64,000 nt of DNA from Trichopria drosophilae (lineage: Eukaryota > Arthropoda > Insecta > Hymenoptera > Diapriidae). The notes beneath the pieces are model-generated. The model was not told the DNA's origin, did no database searches, and saw only the letters and a program-made list of their open reading frames with translations. Position 1 is the stretch's first letter, and the number at the start of each line of letters is the position of its first letter. Below are positions 1 to 10,482 of this stretch, piece after piece. Location: contig CM059587.1 in the NCBI GenBank assembly GCA_030407085.1, positions 40,465,001-40,529,000 of the forward strand, in the 5' to 3' direction. Made by a program: the position numbers and the translations under genes.

Positions 1-119
1 AAAATAGTCTAGAACTGGATAGATTCACATTAATTAAATAATAAAAATTGTTCTCAACACCGTAATTGACTACAACTATAAAATTATGTCTATTATTATA
101 TCTTTTTTTTTTCTCTTGA

Positions 120-276
120 AACTACAGCTCCATGTAAGAAATTACATTTACTTTTAAGTTAGTTTAAGGTCGCGGACAAGTATGTTACATACTCTTGCAG
201 ATTTTGTTACAATGTATTGGGTAAATCCCAACATGTAATACTATACCTGAATAAATTTATTATTATTATTAATTAT
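120..276 (+). mobile_element. 3' tail of a non-LTR retrotransposon (fragment)
   Basis: The stretch ends in an AATAAA-like signal (AATAAATTT) followed directly by a short TTA/ATT trinucleotide run, the usual layout of a 5'-truncated non-LTR element with a simple-repeat tail. No coding sequence remains. The family is inferred from the tail structure only. Nothing else is recognisable in 1-378. Confidence 0.35.
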
Positions 277-378
277 ATTTAAAATTCATGAAGTTTCACA
301 GGGAGCCAAATTATTTTTTGTGGTATCCTTTTCTTCAAAATTATTGACCGATGCAGAATTAACTATACACATTTTCAG

Positions 379-2000
379 GGAAAGAAGTTAGCGCTTGATA
401 ACCTGTTAAAGTTGATAACACGGAAACTAACAAAATCGACTGATCAATTGGGACTAAAACTCGAAAAGTCTAACTTAGCAAAAGAGAAATCGAAAATTCC
501 GTGTCCTCAGGTATTTTTGCCAAAAGTGGATAAAACTACACCAATTATTCCATCACTTTTCCCTTCAACGTCGATTCCTACACCCCGACAAATAACAGTT
601 TCGGATAGTCCGAAGAAAAATCCCTTGCAACGTATCTCCTCGATTCAAAAGCGACGTAGGTGAGTCACTTCTTTGATAAACTTGCAGATATTCACAATAA
701 TCCAAAAAGTATATGAAATCTATGTTTTGCATTTTGTTTCTTTCTTTCTATTGACGTATTGATCATCCGAGAATTTTATTCGAATTCATTCGCTCTTATA
801 CAATATTGTATTTAACCCTTTCGTTGGCATTGACGCAATAGTGCGCACATCGGTTTTTTTCTATTTAACTTGCTCCGATTTGGAATCCAAGTCTAACGTG
901 GGATTTTTTGGGGTCACTGAATCCGAAACTGAAGTAAAATTTAAAAATTCAAAATGGCGGATGCAATATGGCGGCCGAAAATGAAAAAAAAAGAAAAAAG
1001 TTACTCAGGGGTTTTCGGGTTGCTAATTATGAATTCAAGCTTGTAATTTCAAAATTCAAGATTCACATTCGCAATCAGCAATCTCGAAAACCCCCGAGTA
1101 ACAAATTTCATCACAATCAAGTAATTTTTTTCATTTTCAACCACCATATTGGATTCGCCATTTTGAATTTGCAAATTTTGAGTTCAAATTCGCGATCAGC
1201 GACCTCGAAAACCCTTCAGTACGGGTTGGAGTCGAAATGGCGATAAAAAAAATTCCTGCCATTCTGGGCACTTTTCGTGGAATTTTCTGTGCCAACGAAG
1301 GGGTTAATGCATTCCAAAAATTGATTTATTGCGGCTTAGAATAACTTTAAATTCTGTCAATTTAATCGAGGAATTGATTATATCGTTTTGCGTATTTCAT
1401 AATTCTCAAGAAAATATTCCGTTTTAGAGTTTTGAGTTCAAATCATTTGATAATCCAAAGTACTCGTTTTTTTGAGGTTATGTTTATGTATCGCATATAA
1501 TATCATATACTCTCGCATTCATAACTGAAAGAATGAGAAAGAAACAAACTTATTTCGTACTAAATCGTACACAGATTTTTCATATACTTTTTGGTTTGTT
1601 CATTAGGAACAAAAAATGATATTAAAATCTTTGCTTTTCCTGTAAACAGCGAAGGAAATTCAAATTTCTATCCGCTGATAGAAAACGCATCGGAAGAATC
1701 GAATCAAGAAGACTTAAACTTGGTGCCGAGTGCAGTGATAAAATACGAAATTGAAAATGGCGGTTCTTCGATAGGAAATCAAATGATTGAAAATTTTCGT
1801 ACCGAAATGCAGTCCGTTCTACAAGTTAGTATTCCACTTAAAAAATATATTCCTTTTTCGCGTATTTTGAAATTTAATCAAGAATTTTTACGAATCAGAC
1901 ACTTTTTACCGATGCTAGAATTGGAGAACCTACATTGCTGGCGTCTGACAGCAACGATAGTTACATATCGCGGGAAAGCACGGAAAGAAATGGAAGATAA
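379..2000 (+). CDS. 3' part of an unrecognised protein-coding gene (three exons)
   Basis: Three exons join in frame: 379-655, 1607-1824 and 1899-2000 (stop TAA at 1998-2000). Each junction has GT and AG ends and the phases match (1, then 0). Together they give about 198 C-terminal residues; the start lies left of the window. The protein is rich in Lys, Ser and Pro, with a basic N-terminal stretch, a proline-directed phosphorylation-like motif (SDSPKK), an acidic middle (ENASEESNQED) and a short predicted helix (NQMIENFRTEMQSVLQ). I do not recognise the family. The stop codon is 11 bp from the DIS3 exon on the opposite strand, so the two transcription units converge or overlap. The last exon is the least certain: another reading frame through the same bases is also open, but it needs a weaker acceptor. 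Confidence 0.5.
812..1307. mobile_element. piggyBac-type MITE with TTAA duplication
   Basis: Both ends carry TTAA (812-815 and 1304-1307). The termini are inverted repeats: CCCTTTCGTTGGCA on the left and TGCCAACGAAGGGG on the right. TTAA targets and CCC-starting termini are characteristic of the piggyBac superfamily. The 488-bp interior has no transposase and holds inverted copies of a module with the core TTCAAAATGGCGGAT that recurs elsewhere in the window. It sits inside the intron at 656-1606 of the unrecognised plus-strand gene. Its internal open frames are element sequence, not genes. Confidence 0.8.
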
Positions 2001-2010
2001 GAAAACCTAC

Positions 2011-3794
2011 CTCAGGTGTGATAATCCATGGTAATTTCGGTAAGAAACTGAGGACTTCGTCAGAGAATCTGCTGTGTGGAACGTCGTGTTCGAGAAGTAA
2101 AACTTCATTCTCCGTGTCTTTGTCTCCGATCTCTCCTAGAGCACGAACAAAATGTCCAAGAGGATATCGAGAGTTTCTTGGCCAAGAGTCGATTGCTACA
2201 ATGATTCGTTGTTTACGCAGGATCTCTACCTGTCTCGTTTCTATCCGGACCTTCGGAATCTTTCTTTCTGCCGGTACAAACAAGTGACGAGTATTCTGGA
2301 AATTGTCAATTTATTATGTGTATTAAACTCTGTATTGACGATAGAATAATTGTCTTACATCTTTATTATGACTCGGTTGAAGAATTCCGCAATATTGCCT
2401 CCATTTTCGTCTAATAATACCAACGATTCTTCCCGTTGGTATTTTTTCAATAGGTTTCGACGGTTTGGCCTGAGTTATAATTTTCTCGTCATCTAAGACA
2501 TCGCCAGGATCTTCTTCAACTTCGTCTTGCAAAATTATGTCACTCGGCGCAGACCATTCGTCTTCAGGAAGAAGTTCCAAGGCGACAGTGTCTCCGTCAA
2601 CAGCACGATTCAGTCCAACTCTTCCTTGTACCAAAATCTAACAAATCCAATTGCCTGTGAATTATGTAATATTTTTTTAAAAACGGAAATTACTTACAAA
2701 TTTCTCCATTCCTTCGACATTTACGCTTCCCTCGAGGAAATTTTCTCGCGAAGCTAAAAATGTGCCTTGAACAAGTTTTCCGTTCTTGATACCGTCGTGT
2801 ATCTGCGAGGGAGCTAAATGACACGGAAAGATTGCTTGTTTGCCTTCTCCTTCCAGAACGTAACTTTTTCTGCAGATTTTGTCGAGTAGAGATGCTGGAT
2901 TCTCCAGTGATGAAATGTACTCTTCCACTAAAAATATGACAATATAAGGTTGACAAAAATTATTTGTTTTAATACACGAATAAATTACTTGTGGCAACTG
3001 GAAGTTTAACTTCGATAGCTTTAGTTCTGTTATCAGCATCGTCGCTCAATAAAACTACATCTATTGGAATTTTTTGCGCACTGAGATGAGTATTGTACCA
3101 TTTCGTCGCAAGCCTAATGGCTCGGTCGTTTCTGTCATTCACTGATTCGCCAGGTTTTCTCTCGACGTATGTATCTCTTAAATTATTAATTAATGCAGAA
3201 TTATATATTTGACAAATGTAGATGAAAATTACATAAACGAAACTTACTTGTGGTGTTCGTTAACAAACACATAAAACTTTCTGTTTGGGTCTGCAATAAT
3301 TTCTTTTAATTTCTTATGAACATTTGAACTTCTATGGCGGACTTCTTCCAACACCACTTGGAGAATGATTACGTTGCATAAAACATTTTCTTCCAATATA
3401 TCTATCTAAAATGTAACTTCGTTAATGATTTATCAAAATCAATTTATTCATAAATGTTATTAAAATTAAAGTACTTGATTAAGAACAATATTTGTGTCCA
3501 GAAGTAAGTAATGAGCTTTAGGAAATAAAGAACTTGTGGCTCCTGGTTTTTCGTTGTCCAATAAAGTATCGATTCCTCGGCAGGAGCATTTCTCGCATGC
3601 CTCGGATCCACACCAAATGTCATCTCGAAGGTAATGTTCTCTAACAACCTAAGTTTTTAACATAATTCTCAATTAATTACCGAATAAATAAAATTTTGTA
3701 GTTTATAGAAGTTAATAATCAAAGTTGTTATAAAACTAACCTTAAAAATATTTCCACCTTTCGTTTTTCTAAAAAAAATTTTAGAAGTTAACAT
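2011..3794 (-). CDS. DIS3: DIS3 / RRP44 exosome ribonuclease, N-terminal half (seven exons)
   Basis: Exons in transcription order: 3794-3741, 3648-3475, 3405-3248, 3176-2989, 2927-2698, 2637-2359 and 2295-2011. All have GT-AG junctions and join without a shift into 456 codons. DIS3 is the nuclease subunit of the RNA exosome (3'-5' exonuclease plus endonuclease). Visible: the CR3 cysteine motif (C31, C36, C39); the PIN endonuclease with acidic residues D69, E97 and D146 and an Asp at 174-175; cold-shock domain 1 (QGTFLASREN); and cold-shock domain 2 (VAIDSWPRNSRYP). The last exon stops at PWIITPE before a clean GTAGGT donor, just where the RNB exonuclease domain should begin. About 500 residues of RNB and S1 are therefore missing here. 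Either they lie left of position 1 beyond a long intron that spans the plus-strand gene, or this locus is truncated. The start is the first ATG of an exon encoding the conserved N-terminus. Confidence 0.93.
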
Positions 3795-4110
3795 CTTCCC
3801 CCACGAATGATATCTGATTAAAGCGAATAATTAATCTTCATTAATTACTAATGAAATGTTTAATTAATAAAACACACTTTTCATGAAAGCATGCATGAAA
3901 GAAATCTAAACATACGGGAGGACAGCAAAAGTGAATCTCCCACGTTTTTGACACAATTATGAAAGAGAAAAGATCTGTTATGTATATCTATCTCGCTCCC
4001 ACTCGCGTACTTTGTGTTTAGTTTGAAACAACATGGCGGACCAATGAAAATTGGATGTTTTGACGTGTTTTTAAATACAAAACTCCAAACAGAATTCAGC
4101 GCCATCTACT
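3795..4110. promoter_or_regulatory. DIS3 5' flank
   Basis: This is the short unique sequence between the DIS3 start and the first transposon boundary. It should contain the DIS3 promoter. A CCAAT box (plus 4041-4045) is visible; no TATA box is placed convincingly. Inferred from position. Confidence 0.35.
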
Positions 4111-4775
4111 GTACCCTGTAAAACATTCTAGTGTAAAATGACTGCTCTGAGGGTAGGTATAACTTCTACGACACACCCTGAGAGTATTAAAATCCCTAGG
4201 AAAATTGTAAAATTGACATCGTGTTTTTACATTAATCTTTTAATTTACTGCTTCCAAAGTAGTAAAAATTACAACTTTCAGAGTAGTAAAATTACTACTC
4301 TCTCAGAATAGATAATTATTACGACCCATTCTGAGAATAGCAATTTTACAATTTTGTTGCAATATGTATCACTATTGCAATGGTATGATACCGAACCAAA
4401 TAGAAATGTTACACTTTTCAAAGTTGTGATTACGCATTTTCGCTAGTAAAACTGGTTTAATTTTACAACTCCCCTAGTAATTTTACAAAGGGATTTTTTT
4501 CAGTGCAGCTCACATCGTAAAATCGCATCTCTGAGAGTGGCAAAATTTCAATTCTGCTTAATATTTTACTACGAAAAAATGTAAATTACTACAAAAATTG
4601 TAAAATTGTTGTTCTGAGAGTACAATACAAGCCTTCAATTATGGCCGGGTCGGTGCAAGCCGATTTTATGGTAACCCCTCAATTATGGCCGAAAAATATA
4701 TAGAACATATCTCTTGTAAAGAGCATCACCAGAAACTAGTTGCTTTGAAATCACGACCAATCAGATATCAGCTCG

Positions 4776-5731
4776 TACCCTGCTTAGAAAAACGGATAGA
4801 AATGGATAGGATTGCAAGTCAATCCGCTTGCGTCCTGTTTTCTAAACGTATTATTTTAATCATTCTTTATCCGAATATTGGATAGAAAAATAATAAGTTT
4901 ACATCCAACTGATTTACGAAAAGTTCCAATCCGGTTCCATCCGCAAATGATGAGTATGCCAAATTAATACTTATCTATCCGAAATCTACCATGTACAAGT
5001 TTATCATGTTCCATCCGTTTCATTTTTATCCAATTCTTTCCATTTATTGTCCGTACTAAATGTAATACGTTACTATCCGATCTCGTGATTACACCTTTAT
5101 CCATTATCGTCCAGGCGCTCAAATTGCCAGTGAATACGTTTCTTTCTGATCTCTTGATGACAACTGTATCCATTATCGTCCGGATGCTCTCCTCGCAAGT
5201 GAATACGTTTCTATCCGATGTCTTCATGACAACTGTATCCATTATCGACCGGATGCTCTCCTCGTCAGTGAATACGTTTCTATCCGATCTCTTGATGACA
5301 AGATTGGATAGGATCTGTGTACGATTAGTGGACAGAGACGGATAAGATAGAATCTTCGGATGAAAGTGGAAAGGATTGGCGTTTAATCGATAGGATACAA
5401 ATGGATACAATTTTACATTTCATTTTCGGATGGTACAGTGGATTAGATTGGATAGGATCTGTATACGATTAGTGGACAGATACGGATAAGATAGTCTTCG
5501 GATGAAAGTGGAAAGAATGTGTATCCGTTAGGTCGGATAACAATGGATGAAATTAGTGGTTTTTAAAGATTCTTACAAAATTGGAATAAGTTGTAAAACT
5601 TTTTACGGATATTTTCGGATAAATATGAGTATATTGGATAGAAACGGATTGAAATGGATAGAAATGATCGAATTTTGGATAACATTTCTATTCATATGCG
5701 TCCATTCCTATCCGTTTTTTAAAGCAGGGTA
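4776..5731. mobile_element. Nested fold-back MITE with TA duplication
   Basis: It starts CCCTGCTTAGAAAAACGG at 4778 and ends with the complement of CCCTGCTTTAAAAAACGG at 5729, each flanked by TA. The interior is full of GGATAGAAATGGAT and TATCCGTTT motifs on both strands, so much of it can fold back. It lies inside the 4,621-6,017 element and contains the 69-bp tandem repeat. Confidence 0.65.
5101..5310. repeat. 69-bp tandem repeat, about three units
   Basis: The marker CCATTATCG recurs at 5101, 5170 and 5239, giving a 69-bp period. Because 69 is divisible by three, an open frame runs through it on each strand, but it lies within a MITE and is unlikely to be coding. Confidence 0.8.
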
Positions 5732-6448
5732 TCTAGTACACACATACATACACAACATGTATGTGTATAAAAATTATATTACATTTTTAAATATAATACA
5801 CAAATCAGAAAGTACGATGCATTAGTAAAATGTACAGAATTTTTGTCGCCAACTCCAAAATGCTGTCTTCGGAACAATCTTCCATTTTGAGATTGCACAA
5901 TTTTAATTTTCTGTAAATAACCTGTGGCAAATTTATAACTGCAACATGCGAGGTCCGGCATGCAATCATTTCGAGGTGCCATAATTGAGAGGGCCATAAT
6001 TGAGGGGTTGTACTGTAATTTTAATTACCCACTCTGAGAGTATATATGTAGTAGTTTTACTATTCGACTGAAAATAATAACCAGTATTGTAAAACTACAA
6101 TCTTCCACAGTAATATTTGTCGCAGAACGCGTTTACGAACTCACGAGGTGTATACCTTGCAAACACGAAAGTAACAGTCATGTAACAACTATGTAACATT
6201 TACGTAACAATGTAACTATTATGTAATTATATTACATAACTGCTACGTTTCGTAATCCCAGGGTATAGATATTAATCGATAGCATAAAGAATAAGAAAAG
6301 ATCAAAGATTTTTTAGAAAGCTTCAAAACATTAAAATAAGCGATGTGATTGACGCATAAAGTTTGCATTTCTATATCTTTTACATATAACAAACAATTAC
6401 TGTGATGTTTATTTTATAAGTGTTTATTTCGTTTTATAATTTAATAAA

Positions 6449-6820
6449 TTAAGGAGGTTCTAAAGTGCTCGTCCGATAAGGTAAGAATTGTTCACTAAAA
6501 ATCGTAAATAAAAAATGACTGAATCGATTTTTCAAAATTCGGGCTTTGTAAGGGCAATTTTAGTTACTTTAGACGGTATCCTAGAAAATGCCAAAGAAAT
6601 TAATTGACAACTGTAAATGTTATAAGTAAAAATCACTTATTTCCGAAAATTCTCAGTCAGTTCTTAACTAATATCTTTGGTACTTTCTAGGAAACTGTTC
6701 ATAGTGCTTAGAATTGACCTTAAAAATCCGGAATTTAAAAAATGCTACTCAGTCATGTTTAATTTACATTTTTAGTGAAATTTCCTACCTTCTCGGCGGA
6801 CCATTTTAGAACCCCCTTAA
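6449..6820. mobile_element. TTAA MITE, family GGAGGTTCTAAAGTG, copy 1
   Basis: TTAA is present at 6449-6452 and 6817-6820. Terminal inverted repeats are GGAGGTTCTAAAGTGCTCG at the left and the complement of GGGGGTTCTAAAATGG at the right. It is about 364 bp with no coding capacity. A second copy starts 200 bp away and a truncated third is at 39,746. Confidence 0.75.
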
Positions 6821-7018
6821 ATGCATTTCTCGAAAAATCATTTATTTTTATATCCTGAAACCCTTTGAAAGTAACACAAAGCTAAATAAATAATACCATT
6901 AAAAATACTACAAAATATATTTATAACATTTACAGACCACTTAACCTTCAAATGCAAGAGCAAAATCCGAATGTAATTTTACATCAGAAATTGCGATTTT
7001 ATTGCAATAATTGTAATT

Positions 7019-7396
7019 TTAAGGGGATTCTAAAGTGCTCGTACGATAAGGTAGGAATTTTCACAAAAAATCGTAAATAAAATGACTGAATCGATTTTTA
7101 AAAATTTGGGCTCTGTAAGGGCAATTTTAATTACTATAGACGGTATCCTAAAAAAATACCTAAGAAATTAATGGAAACCTGATCCAGAATTTTCGGAAAT
7201 AACTGATTTTTATTTATTTCCGAAAATTCTAGGTCAGTTCTCAATTAATATCTTTGGTATTTTCTAGGAAACTGTTCATAGTGCTTAGAATTGCACTTAC
7301 AGAGCCAGAATTTAAAAATTGTTATTAGTCGCCTTTAAATTACATTTTTTAGTAAAACTTTCTACTTTACCGATGAACCACTTTAGAACCCCCTAA
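7019..7396. mobile_element. TTAA MITE, family GGAGGTTCTAAAGTG, copy 2
   Basis: It matches copy 1 over most of its length (GGGGATTCTAAAGTGCTCG at the left). Left TTAA is at 7019-7022; the right duplication has decayed to CTAA. It has the same orientation as copy 1. Confidence 0.72.
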
Positions 7397-7508
7397 ATCT
7401 AATTTTTGTAATTTTACTGCACCGATTATAAATGTCAACCTTCCCGACCTTCCCGTCGAAGTCGGCGGTAAGTCACATTACCGTCTTGCGGTGGAGTACA
7501 TTTACAAC

Positions 7509-8073
7509 TACAGGGTGAATTCCTAAGGGCGGAACATGGGGCATTCCAAGGTATTCCGCTCAGCCAATAGCAATCGAGAATTACTGTGAGATCCGACTGC
7601 GTCAGCCAATTAGGTACGTCGCTGCGTTAGGGAGTCAAATGTTAAAACAATAATATGTAAGTATTCTTCCAAAAGTTATTTTCATTTCGTAATATTACAT
7701 TTGCATGCAAAATGACTGACAAAATGAATTATATGATTATAGCCAACGGAAAAACTTTAATGTATTTCGTAAACTGTTTGCCAAATTTTTCATGCGATTA
7801 AAAATTAGCTGTGATATGTAATCGCAAGTTTTTTCTTTGAATTTTAACAAATAATTCATTTTGTCAGTCAGTTTGCATGGAAACGTAAAATTACGAAAAT
7901 ATAATAACTTTTGGAATTATACTTATTCTGTTTGTTTTGATATTTTTTAACATAACGCATCGACGCATTCGATTGGTCGACGTAGTCGGATTTCACAGTG
8001 ATCCTCCACCGTCATTGGCTAAGCGGAATAACATGGGATACCCTATGTTCCGCCGTTAGGAATTCACCCTGTA
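7509..8073. mobile_element. Fold-back MITE with CAGGGTGAATTC termini and TA duplication
   Basis: The element runs from CAGGGTGAATTCCTAA (7511) to TTAGGAATTCACCCTG (8071), flanked by TA on both sides. Inverted similarity continues over about 100 bp on each arm (GGCGGAACATGGG against CCTATGTTCCGCC). This fits a non-autonomous Tc1/mariner-type element. Confidence 0.8.
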
Positions 8074-8284
8074 TACAGTAGTCTGTCCTAATTCATGCGG
8101 TTGGTTTTTAAAAAATAGCGGCCTCGTTCTAATTCACGTTTTTCTCCTCCTTGTTTGTTTTCCTCTCACTATAGCAACCGTAGTGGGTAGAGGAACGGAG
8201 GAGAAATTGTAAATTTGGACAGGTAATATTCGTGAAGATAGAGAGCGAATTAGGACAAGATGAATTAGGACAGGGACTACTATA
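8074..8284. mobile_element. Short MITE with CAGTAGTCTGTCC termini
   Basis: A roughly 205-bp element abuts the previous one. Its ends are CAGTAGTCTGTCCTAATTCA and the complementary TGAATTAGGACAGGGACTAC, with TA on both sides. It contains no gene. Confidence 0.65.
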
Positions 8285-8455
8285 CAACTACCTATGTATG
8301 TAATTACTTTTCTACTCTCAGACATACCTACTCTCAGCGCAGTAATTTTACTCTGAAATGTTTTCCAGTGTACTGTACAGTGTACATAGTGTACACTACG
8401 TACATTAATACATAACAATTTCTGAAAAGCACGTGCAAAAATAAAAGTCTCAAAA

Positions 8456-9304
8456 ATGGACGTAGTTGCTAAAATTCTTGATGAAAATAAAGAAGGAAAT
8501 TTAAAATCCATCAATGTCGAAAAAGAAATGGAATTGGATATTGACGTAGGTAGTCTCCTAGCATCCGACTACAATAACTTCAAGTTGCCGAACAATGCAA
8601 ATGACATTGAGGTTAGTTTGAAAAAGTTAACAAGAGATAACACGCAGTTATTAATTAACAAAATTTGGGAGTTACCAACAAAAAGTCTCGAAGAAACAAT
8701 CCTAGCAGAACTTCCAAAAGCAACATTCGTTTTACCTCGTGCAAGGAAAGTTCCACAACCGAAACCCCTGACCAAATGGCAACAGTACGCTAAACAAAAG
8801 GGTATTACCACTAAAAAGAAGGGTAAATCAAAACTTAAGTGGGACGATCTTCTCCAGAAATGGATTCCAGCTTACGGATTCAAACGTGCCGATGCTGATC
8901 GGCAAAAAGAATGGTGCGTTGAGCTTGGACAGAATGGAGAAGCAAAAGAAGATCCTGTTACTGCTTCAGAGGCAAAGAAAATAGAACGCAGATCCAAGAA
9001 TGAGCTTCAGCGTATGCGAAATATTGCTAAAGCAAAGAATGTAAAGATTCCGAAGGTTGGTGTACCAAGTGCGCAACCTTTCAAAGATTCTAAACAATTG
9101 ACAACAGCTGTAGTGGCTGCTAGAACGTCAACTGCGTCTTTAGGACAGTTTGATTCTGAAATACCAAAGGGCGGCATAAAGAAAACACCGAGAAAATCTG
9201 GAAAAGCTGGTCGTGTTAAAGAAATGAAGAGCTCGAAGAAACCTAAAGCAGGAAAGAAAAACAGAGACTTCCGCACCAAAGCTGGTGGTAGAAAACGAAG
9301 GTAG
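8456..9304 (+). CDS. RRS1: RRS1, ribosome biogenesis regulatory protein
   Basis: A complete single-exon frame of 282 residues starts at ATG 8456 (context CAAAAATGG) and ends at TAG. RRS1 is a nucleolar factor that, with RPF2, brings the 5S RNP into the assembling 60S subunit. The N-terminal half has the family core: an acidic lead (residues 1-45), the ELPKATFVLPRARKVPQPKP segment (about 85-105), and the LTKWQQYAKQKGI block followed by WDDLLQKWIPAYGFKRA. The C-terminal third is a long Lys/Arg tail ending GGRKRR, fit for nucleolar targeting and RNA contact. Length is close to other animal RRS1 proteins, which vary mainly in the basic tail. It is divergent from DIS3, with the transposon nest in between. 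It probably lacks introns as in many animals. Confidence 0.95.
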   Translation: MDVVAKILDENKEGNLKSINVEKEMELDIDVGSLLASDYNNFKLPNNANDIEVSLKKLTRDNTQLLINKIWELPTKSLEETILAELPKATFVLPRARKVPQPKPLTKWQQYAKQKGITTKKKGKSKLKWDDLLQKWIPAYGFKRADADRQKEWCVELGQNGEAKEDPVTASEAKKIERRSKNELQRMRNIAKAKNVKIPKVGVPSAQPFKDSKQLTTAVVAARTSTASLGQFDSEIPKGGIKKTPRKSGKAGRVKEMKSSKKPKAGKKNRDFRTKAGGRKRR

Positions 9305-9643
9305 TCGTGTGAAATGTTAGTTTCTTGTGTAAAAAGTGTCGAAAACTTACGAACTTAAAAATATTTGTATTTATCTACTCTTTTTTATGATGTTGAGAAA
9401 AGTGTTGTGACCACAGTTCTTGTGTTTTGTTTTACATCATCCATCGATAATGAATACACAATAATGTTAAATTAACATTGAATTAAAAGTGTTTGTATTC
9501 TTATATTATTTAGAAGTCTTATATTTTCATATGCCCTTCTTTTATTTTTAAGATTCATTATTTTGTTCGTTTGTTACTGCAAATCAGTTTGGAAAAATGG
9601 AAACAATAAGTTTTATAAAAAAAAATGTTTTTATTTCTTAAAA
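9305..9643 (+). other. RRS1 3' flank
   Basis: AT-rich sequence following the RRS1 stop, expected to hold its 3' UTR. No canonical AATAAA was located with confidence. Nothing else is recognised before the MITE at 9,644. Confidence 0.3.
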
Positions 9644-10352
9644 TTAACCCATTCACATACAGGCAAAACTGACTGGATAGAAAAAACTAATGAGCTACGG
9701 TTCTCATAGTTTTTGGGGTTGCTGATTACGAATCTGATGTCAGATTTCCAAAGTTCAAAATGGCAGATAACTTTTTTTACAAATTGATCGAATTGACTTA
9801 AAAATTGTTACTCAGGAGTTTTTAGGGTCGCTGATTACGAATCGAATGTCAGATTTCCAAAATTCAAAATGGCGGATAACTTTTTTACAAATTGATCGAA
9901 TTTACTTGAAAATCGTTACTCAGGAGTTTTTGGGATCTCTGATTACAAATATGATCCAAATATATCTTGGATCCGCCATTTTGAATTTTTGAAAACTGAT
10001 GTCATATTCGTAATCAGTGACCCCAACAAATCCAGAGGAGCAAGTTTCATGACAATCCGATTCATTTTTGCATTTGTTGTCCGCCATTTTGAATTTTAGA
10101 AAACTAACACCCGATTGGTATTCAGCGACCACGAAACCCCCGAGTAACAATTTTGATGCGGTTGAAAAATGTTTTAACAATTTGTGTTTTTTAAACAATA
10201 CGAATTTTTTAATACGATCTAGGTTACATGTTTTTCAAGTCCTATACTTCCTGAATAAAACGCACTAAATTTGACTAAAAAATATTAATTTTCTTCAAAG
10301 ATGTTGAGGTGTTGGAGGTGGGACATATGTCCCACGGACGTGAACGGGTTAA
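9644..10352. mobile_element. piggyBac-type MITE with internal module array
   Basis: TTAA at 9644-9647 and 10349-10352 flank CCCATTCACATAC at the left and GACGTGAACGGG at the right. The 701-bp interior holds at least five copies, in both orientations, of a 100-bp module. The module reads roughly TACTCAGGAGTTTTTGGG, GATTACGAAT, then TTCAAAATGGCGGAT. The same module occurs in the elements at 812 and 23,279. No transposase is present. Confidence 0.8.
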
Positions 10353-10380
10353 ATAAAAAAATTCTTATATAATTATTTTT

Positions 10381-10386
10381 TTTATT
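10381..10386 (-). terminator. Poly(A) signal of CA-A
   Basis: AATAAA on the minus strand about 100 bp past the CA-A stop codon. Confidence 0.6.
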
Positions 10387-10482
10387 CAATAACATTTTTC
10401 GAAACAATATACAACAAAATATTTACATTTATATGATAAACATAAATATAAAAACAAATTTTACATATTCCATAACAATGAA

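Larger units (their letters stand above)
4621..6017. mobile_element. Tc1/mariner-pogo-type MITE with TA duplication
   Basis: TA dinucleotides flank both ends (4621-4622 and 6016-6017). The terminal repeats match closely: CAATACAAGCCTTCAATTAT at the left; the right, complemented, reads CAGTACAACCCCTCAATTAT. A second internal copy of the terminal motif lies at 4674-4692. TA targets and CAGTACAA-type ends fit pogo/Tigger-like elements. No transposase is present. Confidence 0.7.
4111..8373. mobile_element. Outer element of a nested transposon block
   Basis: The ends form imperfect inverted repeats of about 50 bp. The left reads GTACCCTGTAAAACATT and onward, with GCTCTGAGGGTAGGTA further in. The right end is its complement, with TACCTACTCTCAGCGC and AACATTTTACCT-like segments reading into GTTTTCCAGTGTAC-type sequence. 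Its own body is CTCTGAGAGT/AGAGAG-rich AT sequence at 4140-4620 and 6018-6448. At least five further MITEs sit inside it and account for most of its length. No transposase is visible. It occupies nearly the whole spacer between DIS3 and RRS1. Confidence 0.5.

Noticed and set aside
968..1246. 92-codon frame with a basic start
   Set aside because: It lies wholly inside the TTAA MITE and reads through its inverted modules.
4964..5410. 148-codon frame with a 23-residue repeat (NVFT, ESIR)
   Set aside because: The repeat is the 69-bp tandem array inside a MITE, and the opposite strand is open too. No codon bias or start context supports a gene.
4631..6014. Regularly spaced repeats resembling a CRISPR array
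   Set aside because: The repeat is a 69-bp tandem unit without unique spacers, in eukaryotic DNA within a transposon.
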